The translations under genes were made by a program, and so were the position numbers. The notes beneath the pieces are model-generated. The model saw nothing but the letters and a program-made list of their open reading frames with translations, did not search any database and had not been told where the DNA came from. A stretch of 64,000 nt of DNA. Origin: Planctomonas psychrotolerans (GTDB lineage Bacteria; Actinomycetota; Actinomycetes; Actinomycetales; Microbacteriaceae). Where the stretch lies: positions 124,001 to 188,000 of the forward strand of contig NZ_SJEV01000002.1 of assembly GCF_008642235.1 (NCBI RefSeq), given 5' to 3'. Shown in pieces: positions 17,886 to 25,929 of the stretch; the first letter of the stretch is position 1, and every line of letters begins with the position of its first letter.

Positions 17886-18962
17886 TCACCACCCGCCGCG
17901 GGTGGGCGTGTGCCCGATGCGCGCGTCGTCGGGCATGGTCATCTCGGCCCGGAAGCCGAGGAGCCGGATCTGCCGGTCGGGGTCGAGCTTGCCGACGAGG
18001 GCCAGAGCCTGGGCCAGCACCTCGTCCCGGTCGGCGGTTTGCGGGATCTTCCGGGCGAAGGTCTTGGTGAGAAACGGGGCGTACCGCACCTTGAGCGTGA
18101 GACCGATGACCGGACGCCCCTCCGCCGTCACATCCTCCAGCACGCGGTCGACGAGGTCGCGCACCGCCTCCTCCACCTCGCTCGCCTCGGTGAGGTTCTG
18201 CTGGAAGGTCGTCTCGCGGCTGTGGCCTCGGGCCACCCAGGGCGTGGCGTCCACCTCGCGAGCGCCGTCACCCCGGCCCAGCTCCGCGTACCATGGCCCC
18301 ATCTTCGGTCCGAACTCCGGTACCAGAGTCTGCGGATCGACCGCCGCGAGTTCGGCCACGGTGGTGATGCCCAGCGACGCCAGCCGACGGGAGATCTTGG
18401 TGCCGACGCCCCAGAGGTCGATGGTCGGCCGTGGCCCCATCACGTCCAGCCAGTTGTCGGCGGTCAGCCGGAACACGCCTGCCGGCTTGCCGAAGCCGGT
18501 CGCCACCTTCGCCCGGACGAGCGTGTCGCCGATGCCGACGCTGCAGTGCAACTGCGTCGCCTCGACCACCGCCCGTTGCACTTCCCTGGCGTACGCCTCG
18601 GGATCGTCGGTCCGGATGCCGAGGAACGCTTCGTCCCAGCCGAGCACCTGCACCGTCGCCCCCGGTCGGGCGCGAAGCGTCGCCATCACCTCGTCGGATG
18701 CGGCGGTGTACGCCTCCGCGTCGACCGGAAGCAGCACCGCATCCGGCACCTTCCGAGCCGCGATGCGGAGCGGCATCCCGGAGCCGACGCCGAACGCCCG
18801 CGCCTCGTACGAGGCGGTGGACACCACCGCGCGTTCGGTCGGATCGCCACGACCGCCGACGATCACCGGTCTGCCCGCGAGTTCCGGATGCCGCAGCACC
18901 TCGACGGCGGCGATGAACTGGTCGAGGTCCACGTGCAGTACCCAGGGGGCTGTTCCGCTCAC
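17886..18962 (-). CDS. Y-family DNA polymerase, DinB2-like
   Basis: A 358-residue translesion polymerase. Metal ligands are in HVDLDQF and GWDEAFLG; ASYEAR is the fingers motif; then come the thumb helix-hairpin-helix (DLWGVGTKISRRL) and the little-finger domain. It has GWDEA, not the usual SIDEA. The residue after DLDQF, normally an aromatic steric gate against ribonucleotides, is Ile17, as Leu is in Mycobacterium smegmatis DinB2 (recalled). A CAGACT box 6 nt upstream selects the second of two GTG codons, 18962, over 18965. No ImuA/ImuB partner is nearby. Confidence 0.92.
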   Translation of the reverse strand: MSGTAPWVLHVDLDQFIAAVEVLRHPELAGRPVIVGGRGDPTERAVVSTASYEARAFGVGSGMPLRIAARKVPDAVLLPVDAEAYTAASDEVMATLRARPGATVQVLGWDEAFLGIRTDDPEAYAREVQRAVVEATQLHCSVGIGDTLVRAKVATGFGKPAGVFRLTADNWLDVMGPRPTIDLWGVGTKISRRLASLGITTVAELAAVDPQTLVPEFGPKMGPWYAELGRGDGAREVDATPWVARGHSRETTFQQNLTEASEVEEAVRDLVDRVLEDVTAEGRPVIGLTLKVRYAPFLTKTFARKIPQTADRDEVLAQALALVGKLDPDRQIRLLGFRAEMTMPDDARIGHTPTRGGW

Positions 18963-19015
18963 CACCCCAGTCTGCTCGCGCCGGCATCCCGACTGAAGAG
19001 CAACCTACCGCCCCA

Positions 19016-19555
19016 TCAGGTCGTTCCACGGCGGAGGTTCGCCCGCCGGTAGCTGTGCACACCTCCGACGATCGCGGCGAGTCCGCCGAGCATTCCCCCG
19101 ATCACCGCTCCCTGCGCCATCCCGCCGAAGAATCCGTCCCCCGGAACCACCTCGAACGACGGCGTGGACAGCAGGGGCTGGCCGGAGAAGACCGTGTAGG
19201 TCATCGCGGCGAACGTGAGCACCATCGCGGCTCCGAAGACGATGATCCCCACGAGCGTCGATCGCGCACCGGCATCCTCGGCGAGCCGCCTCATGTTCAC
19301 CTGCCGCCGCTTCGCGTACCAGGAGGCTGCCATTGAGGGAACGATCGTCGTGGCGAGCAACAGGACCGGGAGGAGCACGTGCCCGAAGGCGGCGGCGACG
19401 AGCGCAGCCGCGAGGCCGAAGTAGAGCCCGGTCGTGAGGCCGAAGGCGTTGGATTCCATGAACACGGCGCGTTCCCGTTCGTCGCCGTATGCCGGGCTGT
19501 CGAGGTCCATGACCCGCTCCGCTACCCGGTCCAACCTGTTCCGCTTGTTCGTCAC
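19016..19555 (-). CDS. four-helix membrane protein paired with XRE regulator
   Basis: A 179-residue protein of unknown function. A polar N-terminus (RVAERVMDLDSPAYGDERER) is followed by two close helices, a basic loop (YAKRRQVNMRRLAED) and two more helices (FGAAMVLTFAAMTYTVF, and a Gly-rich one). Its ATG overlaps the XRE stop in ATGA. Membrane proteins in this position after small Cro/C1-type regulators are a common actinobacterial pair; the signal they answer is unknown. Confidence 0.8.
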   Translation of the reverse strand: MTNKRNRLDRVAERVMDLDSPAYGDERERAVFMESNAFGLTTGLYFGLAAALVAAAFGHVLLPVLLLATTIVPSMAASWYAKRRQVNMRRLAEDAGARSTLVGIIVFGAAMVLTFAAMTYTVFSGQPLLSTPSFEVVPGDGFFGGMAQGAVIGGMLGGLAAIVGGVHSYRRANLRRGTT

Positions 19556-19785
19556 TTCTCGTCTCCTGTCTCGTTCGAAAAGAGCTCCTCGACGGTTCCG
19601 CCCAGTACCCGGGCGATGCGCAGCGCGAGGTACACCGAGGGGGCGTAGTCGCCCTGCTCGACGGCCATGATCGTGTGCCTGCTGACGCCCACCTGGTCGG
19701 CCAGCTCGGCCTGGGTCAGGCGCCGTTCTCGGCGGCGCTCCCGCACCGGACTCGTCCCGTTGGTGTCGGTGATCCGGGGTCCCAT
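19552..19785 (-). CDS. XRE (Cro/C1-type) transcriptional regulator
   Basis: A 77-residue protein that is almost all helix-turn-helix: LTQAELADQVGVSRHTIMAV, then EQGDYAPSVYLALRIARVL. The short C-terminus VEELFSNE matches the YozG/Xre-like family. The promoter upstream is unusually complete, overlaps a perfect inverted repeat and places the start point at or next to the ATG, so autorepression is strongly suggested. Confidence 0.92.
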   Translation of the reverse strand: MGPRITDTNGTSPVRERRRERRLTQAELADQVGVSRHTIMAVEQGDYAPSVYLALRIARVLGGTVEELFSNETGDEK

Positions 19786-19792
19786 AGGAATG

Positions 19793-19833
19793 ATGTTAAG
19801 GATCCTCTACACCGGATGTCAAGGATCCTTAAC
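19793..19833 (-). promoter_or_regulatory. leaderless promoter with overlapping operator of the XRE pair
   Basis: On the minus strand, TTGACA (19822-19817) and TAACAT (19798-19793) are separated by 18 nt, and TAACAT ends 7 nt before the ATG at 19785. A perfect 11-nt inverted repeat, GTTAAGGATCC at 19795-19805 and GGATCCTTAAC at 19823-19833, covers the -10 and abuts the -35. A protein bound to both arms would block RNA polymerase. Confidence 0.82.
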
Positions 19834-19872
19834 ATGCGGAGTCATCCCTACCCGGTGTCTAGGCTTGTCGGC

Positions 19873-20592
19873 ATGGCCACAGTTCTGCTCGTGCGACACG
19901 GACGTACCACCGCCAATGCCACCGGCGTGCTGGCGGGCCGAGCGGCGGGAGTGCGGCTCGACAAGGTCGGTCGCGACCAGGCCGCGCACACCGCCGAGCG
20001 GCTCGCTGCCGTGCCGCTGGTCGGCGTGGTGTCGAGCCCGCTCGAACGCTGCCGTCAGACGTCGCGATTCATCCTCGACCGGCAGGATCACGATGCGCAG
20101 GGCGTGCCGGTGACGCCGATCGAGAACGGAATAACCGAGTGCGATTACGGCGAGTGGCAGGGACGCACCCTCGCCGAACTGGCGAAGGAGAGCCTGTGGT
20201 CGGTGGTGCAATCCCAGCCCTCCGCGGCGGTGTTCCCGGGCGGTGAGTCGCTCGCGACCATGCAGGCCCGGTCGGTCGCCGCGATCCGGCGGCACGACGC
20301 GGTTTTTGAGGCCGAGCACGGGCCGGGAGCGGTCTGGGCGGCGGTGAGCCACGGCGACATCATCAAGTCGATCCTGGCCGACGCGCTCGGCATGCACCTC
20401 GACCTGTTCCAGCGCATCACCGTGGGTCCCGCGTCGGTCTCGATCGTGCGGTACGGCGCCGGCCGGCCCAATGTTCACGCCACCAACACCGACTCCGGCG
20501 ACCTGTCCTGGCTCCGAGCCGCGCCGAGCACGGGCGACGCGCCCGTCGGCGGCGGGGCGGGCACTCAGGCACCGGTTCCACCGCGTTCCTAG
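19873..20592 (+). CDS. histidine phosphatase (MSMEG_4193-type)
   Basis: A 239-residue phosphoglycerate-mutase-fold phosphatase. The catalytic His is in LLVRHGRTTANA, the second Arg in SSPLERCRQT, Glu in ECDYGEWQGR and the second His in AVSHGDIIKS. TAGGCT ends 7 nt before the ATG. It heads a three-gene set with DUF3090 and SCO1664-like proteins that is conserved in actinobacteria, usually next to the mycothiol gene mshC (recalled). The substrate is not established. Confidence 0.9.
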   Translation: MATVLLVRHGRTTANATGVLAGRAAGVRLDKVGRDQAAHTAERLAAVPLVGVVSSPLERCRQTSRFILDRQDHDAQGVPVTPIENGITECDYGEWQGRTLAELAKESLWSVVQSQPSAAVFPGGESLATMQARSVAAIRRHDAVFEAEHGPGAVWAAVSHGDIIKSILADALGMHLDLFQRITVGPASVSIVRYGAGRPNVHATNTDSGDLSWLRAAPSTGDAPVGGGAGTQAPVPPRS

Positions 20593-20601
20593 ACTGGAAT
20601 C

Positions 20602-21162
20602 ATGCCCACCATCGTCCATGATTTCTCCTGGCCCGACCGGGTCGTCGTCGGCACCGTCGGCTCGCCCGGGTCTCGTGCGTTCTACCTGCAGGTGCGCAAC
20701 CGGGCCCAGATCATCAGCGTCGCCCTCGAGAAGGAGCAGTCGGCCGTTCTTGCGGTGAAGATCGACGAGATCCTCAACGAGCTCATGACCAACGAGAGCA
20801 ACGCGTTCAGCATCCCGGCCACGACACCGGTCGAACTCGTTGACAACGACCCGCTCGAACAGCCGCTCGACACGCAGTTCCGCACCGGTGCCATGAGCCT
20901 CGGCTGGGATCCGTCCACCGCGCAGGTCGTGGTCGAGGCGTACCCGATAGTCGACGATGACGACGACACGGACTATCTGGGTGACGACGATGACGATGGT
21001 CCCGCTGAGGTGCTGCGGGTGCGAATGCCGGTCGGCACCGCTCGAGCGTTCGCGAAGCGCACGCTCGAGGTGGTCGGATCGGGTCGACCGCTCTGCCCGC
21101 GGTGCGGCGACCCCATGGATCCGGACGGCCACACCTGCCCGTTGTCCGGCGACGTCGGATGA
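20602..21162 (+). CDS. DUF3090 family protein
   Basis: A 186-residue conserved actinobacterial protein. The fold region starts HDFSWPDRVVVGTVG and includes AFYLQVR; there is an Asp-rich insert (DDDDDTDYLGDDDDDG), and a C-terminal zinc-ribbon-like CPRCGDPMDPDGHTCP. TAGACT ends 6 nt before the ATG, so it can be transcribed on its own although it follows the phosphatase by 9 nt. Its stop overlaps the next gene in ATGA. Function unknown. Confidence 0.92.
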   Translation: MPTIVHDFSWPDRVVVGTVGSPGSRAFYLQVRNRAQIISVALEKEQSAVLAVKIDEILNELMTNESNAFSIPATTPVELVDNDPLEQPLDTQFRTGAMSLGWDPSTAQVVVEAYPIVDDDDDTDYLGDDDDDGPAEVLRVRMPVGTARAFAKRTLEVVGSGRPLCPRCGDPMDPDGHTCPLSGDVG

Positions 21163-21932
21163 CGGACGCCGACGGCGACCTGACGACCGGCGAGCTCGAG
21201 CTGGTGGGTCGCATCACGACGGCCTCCAATGCCACGTTCGTGGGACGCATCGGGGACACGGTGGTCGTCTACAAGCCCGTCGCGGGTGAGCGCCCCCTGT
21301 GGGACTTCCCCGATGGCGACCTCGCCAGCCGTGAGGCCGCCGCGTACCTCGTGTCCGAGGCGTTCGGCTGGGACGTGGTTCCACGGACGTGGCTGCGAGA
21401 CGGACCTCTCGGCGTGGGGATGGTGCAGCTCTGGCAGGAGTTCGACCCCGAGCAGGACGCGGTGGATCTGGTGCCGGTGGATGCCGTGCCCGACGAGGGC
21501 TGGCGCCACGTCTTCGACGGCAGCGACGAGGAGGACCGCCTGGTCGCCCTCATCCACGAGGACACTCCGGCACTCCGCCGCATGGCGGTCTTCGATGTGG
21601 TCGTGAACAACGCCGACCGGAAGGGCGCCCACGTGCTGCCCATGCCGAACGGGCACCGGCACGGTGTTGACCACGGCCTCACCTTCCACGTGGAGCACAA
21701 GTTGCGCACCGTGCTGTGGGGCTGGTTGGGCGAGCCCCTCACCGCAGAGGAGCTCGAGGGGGTGGGCCGGGTGCGCGAGGGGTTGGCCGCGGATCTCGGC
21801 ACAGCGCTCTCCGCGTTGATCAGCGACCGGGAGATCGCCGCCCTCGCGGGACGATGCGACCGTCTGCGGTCGGAGGGGCGATTCCCGGCTCCGCGCGGCG
21901 AGATGCCCGCGGTGCCCTGGCCCCTGTTCTGA
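21159..21932 (+). CDS. SCO1664 family (kinase-like) protein
   Basis: A 257-residue protein of the family described as distantly related to phosphatidylinositol 3/4-kinases. Conserved segments are VVVYKPVAGERPLWDF (Lys for phosphate binding), NNADRKGAHVL (catalytic-loop-like Asp) and GVDHGLTFH (metal-binding Asp). It is translationally coupled to DUF3090. In many actinobacteria mshC follows; here the next gene is an unrelated VWA protein on the other strand. Confidence 0.9.
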   Translation: MTDADGDLTTGELELVGRITTASNATFVGRIGDTVVVYKPVAGERPLWDFPDGDLASREAAAYLVSEAFGWDVVPRTWLRDGPLGVGMVQLWQEFDPEQDAVDLVPVDAVPDEGWRHVFDGSDEEDRLVALIHEDTPALRRMAVFDVVVNNADRKGAHVLPMPNGHRHGVDHGLTFHVEHKLRTVLWGWLGEPLTAEELEGVGRVREGLAADLGTALSALISDREIAALAGRCDRLRSEGRFPAPRGEMPAVPWPLF

Positions 21933-21962
21933 TCCGACCGTTCTGATCCGACCCCCGCGCGG

Positions 21963-24017
21963 TCAGCCGGTCCAGTAACCGCGGCCGCCGCCGAACATGT
22001 CCCCGAATCCGCTCCCCGGCGAACCGAAGCCACCGGCGCCCTGGCGTGAGCCGAGGTAGGACCCGACCACCGCGGCACCGAGTTCGTCGAGCTCCGGCGA
22101 CACGACGGTGCCGCCTACCCGCTTCGCGATCGAGTCGACGAAGCGGGCGAGACCCGGATCCTCGCCGAGACGGAAGAACGTGGTCTGTGCGCCCAACCGC
22201 ATCGACGAATCGAGTTCCCGCACCGCATAGGCGACGGTCGCCGGATGCGGCGGGTAACTGAAGAAGACATCGCCGCTCGACTCCAGATGCGATGTGGGTT
22301 CCCCGTCGGTGACGATGAGGAGCACCGGCTGGGCGGAGGGATGCTTGCGGAAGTGCCGGTTGGCGAGCAGCAGCGCGTGGTGCAGGTTGGTGCCCTTTTC
22401 GTACACCGCGTCGAGCCCGGTGAGCTGCTCGATGCCCATGACGGAGGCGGAGCGCCCGAAAGCGATGAGCTGGAGGTCGTCGCCGCGGAAGCGCGTGCGG
22501 ATGAGGGTGTGCAGCGCCAGCGCCGTGCGCTTCATAGGCACCCAGCGCCCATCCATCGCCATCGAGAACGAGGTGTCGACGAGGAGCGCCACGCAGGCCT
22601 GCGTGCGCGCCTCCGTCTCCTGGATCTCCACGTCGCCGATCTCGATCCGCACACCCGCCCCGCCCGCCCTGCGCCCGGCTGTCCGGCCCAGCGCATTCGT
22701 GATGGTGCGCGGTACATCCCACGGCTCGGTGTCGCCGAAGGCCCACTCCCGGGTGGCGCCGGAGCGTTCGCCGGCCGCACCGGCCTGCCGCAGGTCGCGG
22801 TTGCCCTGGCGGCCCGACATCCGCTTCGCGACATCGCGCAACAGCGACTTACCCAGTTGACGCATCGCCTTCGGGGTCAGCGTGAGCTGACCATCGGAAC
22901 CGCGCCGCAGGGTGCCCGAGTCACGGAGCGCCTGCTCCAGCCGTTGAAGCGTGCGCGCGTCGACAGCCGCGTCGTCGCCGAGCTGACGGGTGAGGGCATC
23001 GAGATCGAGATCGTCGAGCCGCGAGCCGCTGTACGACTGCGACAGCTGTTCCGCGAGCTCGTCCAGCTCGGCGATGTCCTGGAAGACGCCGGTGCCGTCG
23101 CCCAGACCGAGACCGTTCTCGCCGTCCATCGACTCCGCACCGCCCCAGTCCTCGCCCGGGCGGAGCGAGCGGAGGTTTCCGTCGAGCTCGGCGAGGGACT
23201 GCATGAGCTCGGGGGAACCAAACGCCTGCTGCGCCAGCGCGTCGAGCTCGGCGCGCTGCTCCTCCGTCATCGAGTTGCGCATCCGCTGCGCCGCGGCGGC
23301 GCGGGCGGCCAGCGAGTCGAGCAGCTCCTCCACGGACCCCGGCCGCTCGGGGAAGTAGTCGCCGTGCTGGGCCATGAACTCATCGAATTGCTCGTGGGTG
23401 TCGTCGCCGCGCTTGTGCGCCTCGAGCAGGTCGTTGAGGTCGCCGAGCATCACGATGATGGCCGCGCGATCCTCGTCCGTGGCGTTCTCGAGCGCGTTCT
23501 TCATGCCGGCGAAGCGCTGGTCGAGCATCTCGCGGCCGAGCAGATCCTTGATTCGCTCGTAGTTCGCGCGCGCCTCGGTGCTGCGCCAGTCATACCCGGC
23601 CAGATCCTGCACCGCCGCCGCGGGCGACGTCGGGAGGGTGTCCAGTTGCATCTCCGCCAGCATGCGGTCGGCGTCGTCCATGTCGACGTCGCGGGCCAGT
23701 TGGCCGCGCTCGGCCAGCACGGCCTTCTGCAACAGCTCGGTGATCTCCTGGAGGGTGCCGTCGAGGTTGTGCTCGCGGGTGAGTTCCCGTCGACGCTCCG
23801 CCACCCGCCGGGCCAGGTCGTCCAGCCCGGCCTGGTCACGGCCGCCGCGGCGCAGGAACTCCCGCATGGCGCGCTCCGGCGACGAGCCCGCCATCACGTC
23901 CTCGCCGATGGCGTCGAGCGCCTCGGTCAGGTCGACAGGCGGCGCGAGCGGATCCGGTCCGCCCGCATACCTGCCGTACCGGGACGCCCGGGTGAGCCGG
24001 CGATTGGCTCTAGCCAT
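21963..24017 (-). CDS. VWA domain protein, partner of MoxR-like ATPase
   Basis: A 684-residue protein. Residues ~1-430 are helical and rich in Asp, Glu and Leu. The C-terminal VWA domain carries the MIDAS motif DTSFSM, with the later Asp in VTDGEPTS. The C-terminus is Gly-rich (QGAGGFGSPGSGFGDMFGGG). The ATG at 24017 (MARANRRLTRASRYGRYAGG) overlaps the upstream ATPase gene by 8 nt. AAA/VWA pairs act like chelatases, inserting metals or remodelling partners; the target here is unknown. Confidence 0.9.
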   Translation of the reverse strand: MARANRRLTRASRYGRYAGGPDPLAPPVDLTEALDAIGEDVMAGSSPERAMREFLRRGGRDQAGLDDLARRVAERRRELTREHNLDGTLQEITELLQKAVLAERGQLARDVDMDDADRMLAEMQLDTLPTSPAAAVQDLAGYDWRSTEARANYERIKDLLGREMLDQRFAGMKNALENATDEDRAAIIVMLGDLNDLLEAHKRGDDTHEQFDEFMAQHGDYFPERPGSVEELLDSLAARAAAAQRMRNSMTEEQRAELDALAQQAFGSPELMQSLAELDGNLRSLRPGEDWGGAESMDGENGLGLGDGTGVFQDIAELDELAEQLSQSYSGSRLDDLDLDALTRQLGDDAAVDARTLQRLEQALRDSGTLRRGSDGQLTLTPKAMRQLGKSLLRDVAKRMSGRQGNRDLRQAGAAGERSGATREWAFGDTEPWDVPRTITNALGRTAGRRAGGAGVRIEIGDVEIQETEARTQACVALLVDTSFSMAMDGRWVPMKRTALALHTLIRTRFRGDDLQLIAFGRSASVMGIEQLTGLDAVYEKGTNLHHALLLANRHFRKHPSAQPVLLIVTDGEPTSHLESSGDVFFSYPPHPATVAYAVRELDSSMRLGAQTTFFRLGEDPGLARFVDSIAKRVGGTVVSPELDELGAAVVGSYLGSRQGAGGFGSPGSGFGDMFGGGRGYWTG

Positions 24018-25395
24018 AGATGGTTTCGCCTCCGCCGCTCTCCTTGCTGATCTTGCGCATGAGGTAGAGGCCCTCGAGGGCCAGCTCGATGGCTCCGGCC
24101 CGCTGCCCGTCGTTCGTGGCATCCAGCCGCTCGCAAACCACGTCGTACAGGTCGGACTCGCCGAGCGGCGGGAGTCCGGTGAGGAACTCGCGGGCAGTCA
24201 CCTGCTCACCGGTGGTGATCATCACGCCGGTCTCGATGGCGGTGGTGAGGGCGGCGAGGTCAACGCCCCGGAGGTGAGCACGAACGGTCTCGGCGGTCGC
24301 GGTGCGCAGCAGGTGGTCGAGGATCTCGTCCTCGCGCCCCTCCTCCCCCGACTCGAATTCGATCTTGCCCCCCAGCACGTCGACGGCGGTCTCGAGATCC
24401 ACCGGGCGGGCCACCGCATGCTCCTCGCCCTGGCGGGTTGCGCGATGGATCGCCGCCGCGGCGATGGTCTCGGCTCCCGCGATGGCGAACCGCGCGCTCA
24501 CGCCGCTGCGCTGGTCGACGGCGCTGGATTCGCGCAGGGCCCGAGTGAAGCGCGCGAGGATCTCCACCAGGTAGTCGGGCACGTCGGCGACGAGGTCGGA
24601 CTCCTGCCGGATGATCGCCACCTCGTCGGCCAGTTCCGTCGGGTAGTGCGTACGGATCTCGGCCCCGAAGCGGTCCTTCAGCGGGGTGATAATGCGGCCG
24701 CGGTTGGTGTAGTCCTCGGGGTTTGCACTGGCCACGACCAGCACGTCGAGCGGGAGGCGCAGCACGTAACCGCGAATCTGGATGTCCCGCTCCTCCATCA
24801 CGTTGAGCATCGCGACCTGGATGCGTTCGGCGAGGTCGGGCAGCTCGTTGATGGCGACGATGCCGCGGTGGCTCCGCGGGATGAGGCCGAAGTGGATCGT
24901 CTCCGGGTCGCCGAGGCTTCGCCCCTCGGCAACCTTCATCGGATCGACGTCACCGATCAGGTCGGCCACGCTGGTGTCCGGGGTCGCGAGCTTCTCGGCG
25001 TACCGCGCGTCGCGGTGGCGCCAGGTGATCGGGAGGTCATCGCCGAACTGCACCGCGCGGCGGATGCTCGTCGCGGTGATGGGCTCGAAGGGGTGCTCGC
25101 CGAGCTCCGACCCCTCGATGACCGGCGACCACTCGTCGAGCAGGCCGTTCATCGTGCGCAGCAGGCGGGTCTTGCCCTGGCCGCGCTCGCCGAGCAGCAC
25201 GATGTCGTGTCCGGCGAGCAGAGCTCGTTCCAGTTGCGGGATGACGGTGGCGTCGAAGCCGTGCAGGCCGGGCCACGGGTCGCGCCCCTCGCGAAGCGCG
25301 GACAGCAGGTTGTCGCGGATCTCGCCGCGGAGACTTCTCTGAACATGGCCGGAGGCGCGGAGCTCACCGACCGTGGCAATGGCTGGTCGTGTCAC
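24010..25395 (-). CDS. MoxR/magnesium-chelatase-like AAA+ ATPase
   Basis: A 461-residue AAA+ ATPase. Walker A is LLGERGQGKTRLLR near residue 67, Walker B is GIVAINELPDLAERIQ (N in place of D before E), sensor 1 is VVASANPEDYTNRG, and the arginine-finger region is IITPLKDRFGAEIR. It resembles ChlI/MoxR proteins and the sigma-54-interaction fold. GTG at 25395 has TAGAGT 7 nt upstream. It is translated together with the VWA protein. Confidence 0.92.
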   Translation of the reverse strand: MTRPAIATVGELRASGHVQRSLRGEIRDNLLSALREGRDPWPGLHGFDATVIPQLERALLAGHDIVLLGERGQGKTRLLRTMNGLLDEWSPVIEGSELGEHPFEPITATSIRRAVQFGDDLPITWRHRDARYAEKLATPDTSVADLIGDVDPMKVAEGRSLGDPETIHFGLIPRSHRGIVAINELPDLAERIQVAMLNVMEERDIQIRGYVLRLPLDVLVVASANPEDYTNRGRIITPLKDRFGAEIRTHYPTELADEVAIIRQESDLVADVPDYLVEILARFTRALRESSAVDQRSGVSARFAIAGAETIAAAAIHRATRQGEEHAVARPVDLETAVDVLGGKIEFESGEEGREDEILDHLLRTATAETVRAHLRGVDLAALTTAIETGVMITTGEQVTAREFLTGLPPLGESDLYDVVCERLDATNDGQRAGAIELALEGLYLMRKISKESGGGETIYG

Positions 25396-25431
25396 CTCGG
25401 CGACTCTACCCCCGGCCGCTGACGAATGGGG

Positions 25432-25650
25432 CTCAGGGACCGTGAGGGCGGCAACGTCCCTTCGACAGGCTCAGGGACCGTGGGGCCGCACCGTCCCTTC
25501 GACAGGCTCAGGGACCGTGAGGGCGGCAACGTCCCTTCGACAGGCTCAGGGACCGTGGGGCCGCACCGTCCCTTCGACAGGCTCAGGGACCGTGGGGCCG
25601 CACCGTCCCTTCGACAGGCTCAGGGACCGTGGGCGGCTCAGGGACCGTGG
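25432..25650. repeat. REP-like array A
   Basis: Five full inverted-repeat units of the type GTCCCT-TCGACAGGCTC-AGGGAC plus partial units at both ends. Linkers alternate between GTGAGGGCGGCAAC and GTGGGGCCGCACC. The array fills the space between the AAA ATPase start and the tautomerase stop. In-frame translation of it produces spurious proteins. Confidence 0.92.
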
Positions 25651-25653
25651 GGC

Positions 25654-25884
25654 TCAGCTGGGGTCGGCCGCGTGGCGGGCGACGACCTCCGCACGGGAGT
25701 CGTCCTCACTGGCGAGTACACCGCCGTTCGCCACGATGTCGGGGTCGATCTCGTCGAACACCATCCGCACGTCCTGGGGGCGGGCGCCGAGCACGTCCAC
25801 GGCGGTCTGCGTGACGAGGCGTGCGAACTCCCGGCGCTGTTCGACCGAACGGCCGCGGAGGAGTTGAACGGTGATGTTGGGCAT
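25654..25884 (-). CDS. 4-oxalocrotonate tautomerase family protein
   Basis: A 76-residue tautomerase. The catalytic Pro1 is present (MPNITVQLLRGRS), as is the family's second conserved part (VRMVFDEIDPDIVANGG). It is longer than the classic 62-residue enzyme by a polar tail. Its role may be in aromatic degradation or be promiscuous; no pathway genes are next to it. It lies upstream of the REP array. Confidence 0.88.
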   Translation of the reverse strand: MPNITVQLLRGRSVEQRREFARLVTQTAVDVLGARPQDVRMVFDEIDPDIVANGGVLASEDDSRAEVVARHAADPS

Positions 25885-25929
25885 GTCGGTCCTATTCTGT
25901 TCTGGCCGTATTCGGTCGAGGGGTCGTGC

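Noticed and set aside
22245-25422. Long plus-strand open frames of about 600 residues opposite the VWA and AAA genes
   Set aside because: The minus strand has full AAA and VWA motifs; the plus frames are the usual antisense shadows in high-GC DNA and contain no recognisable domain.
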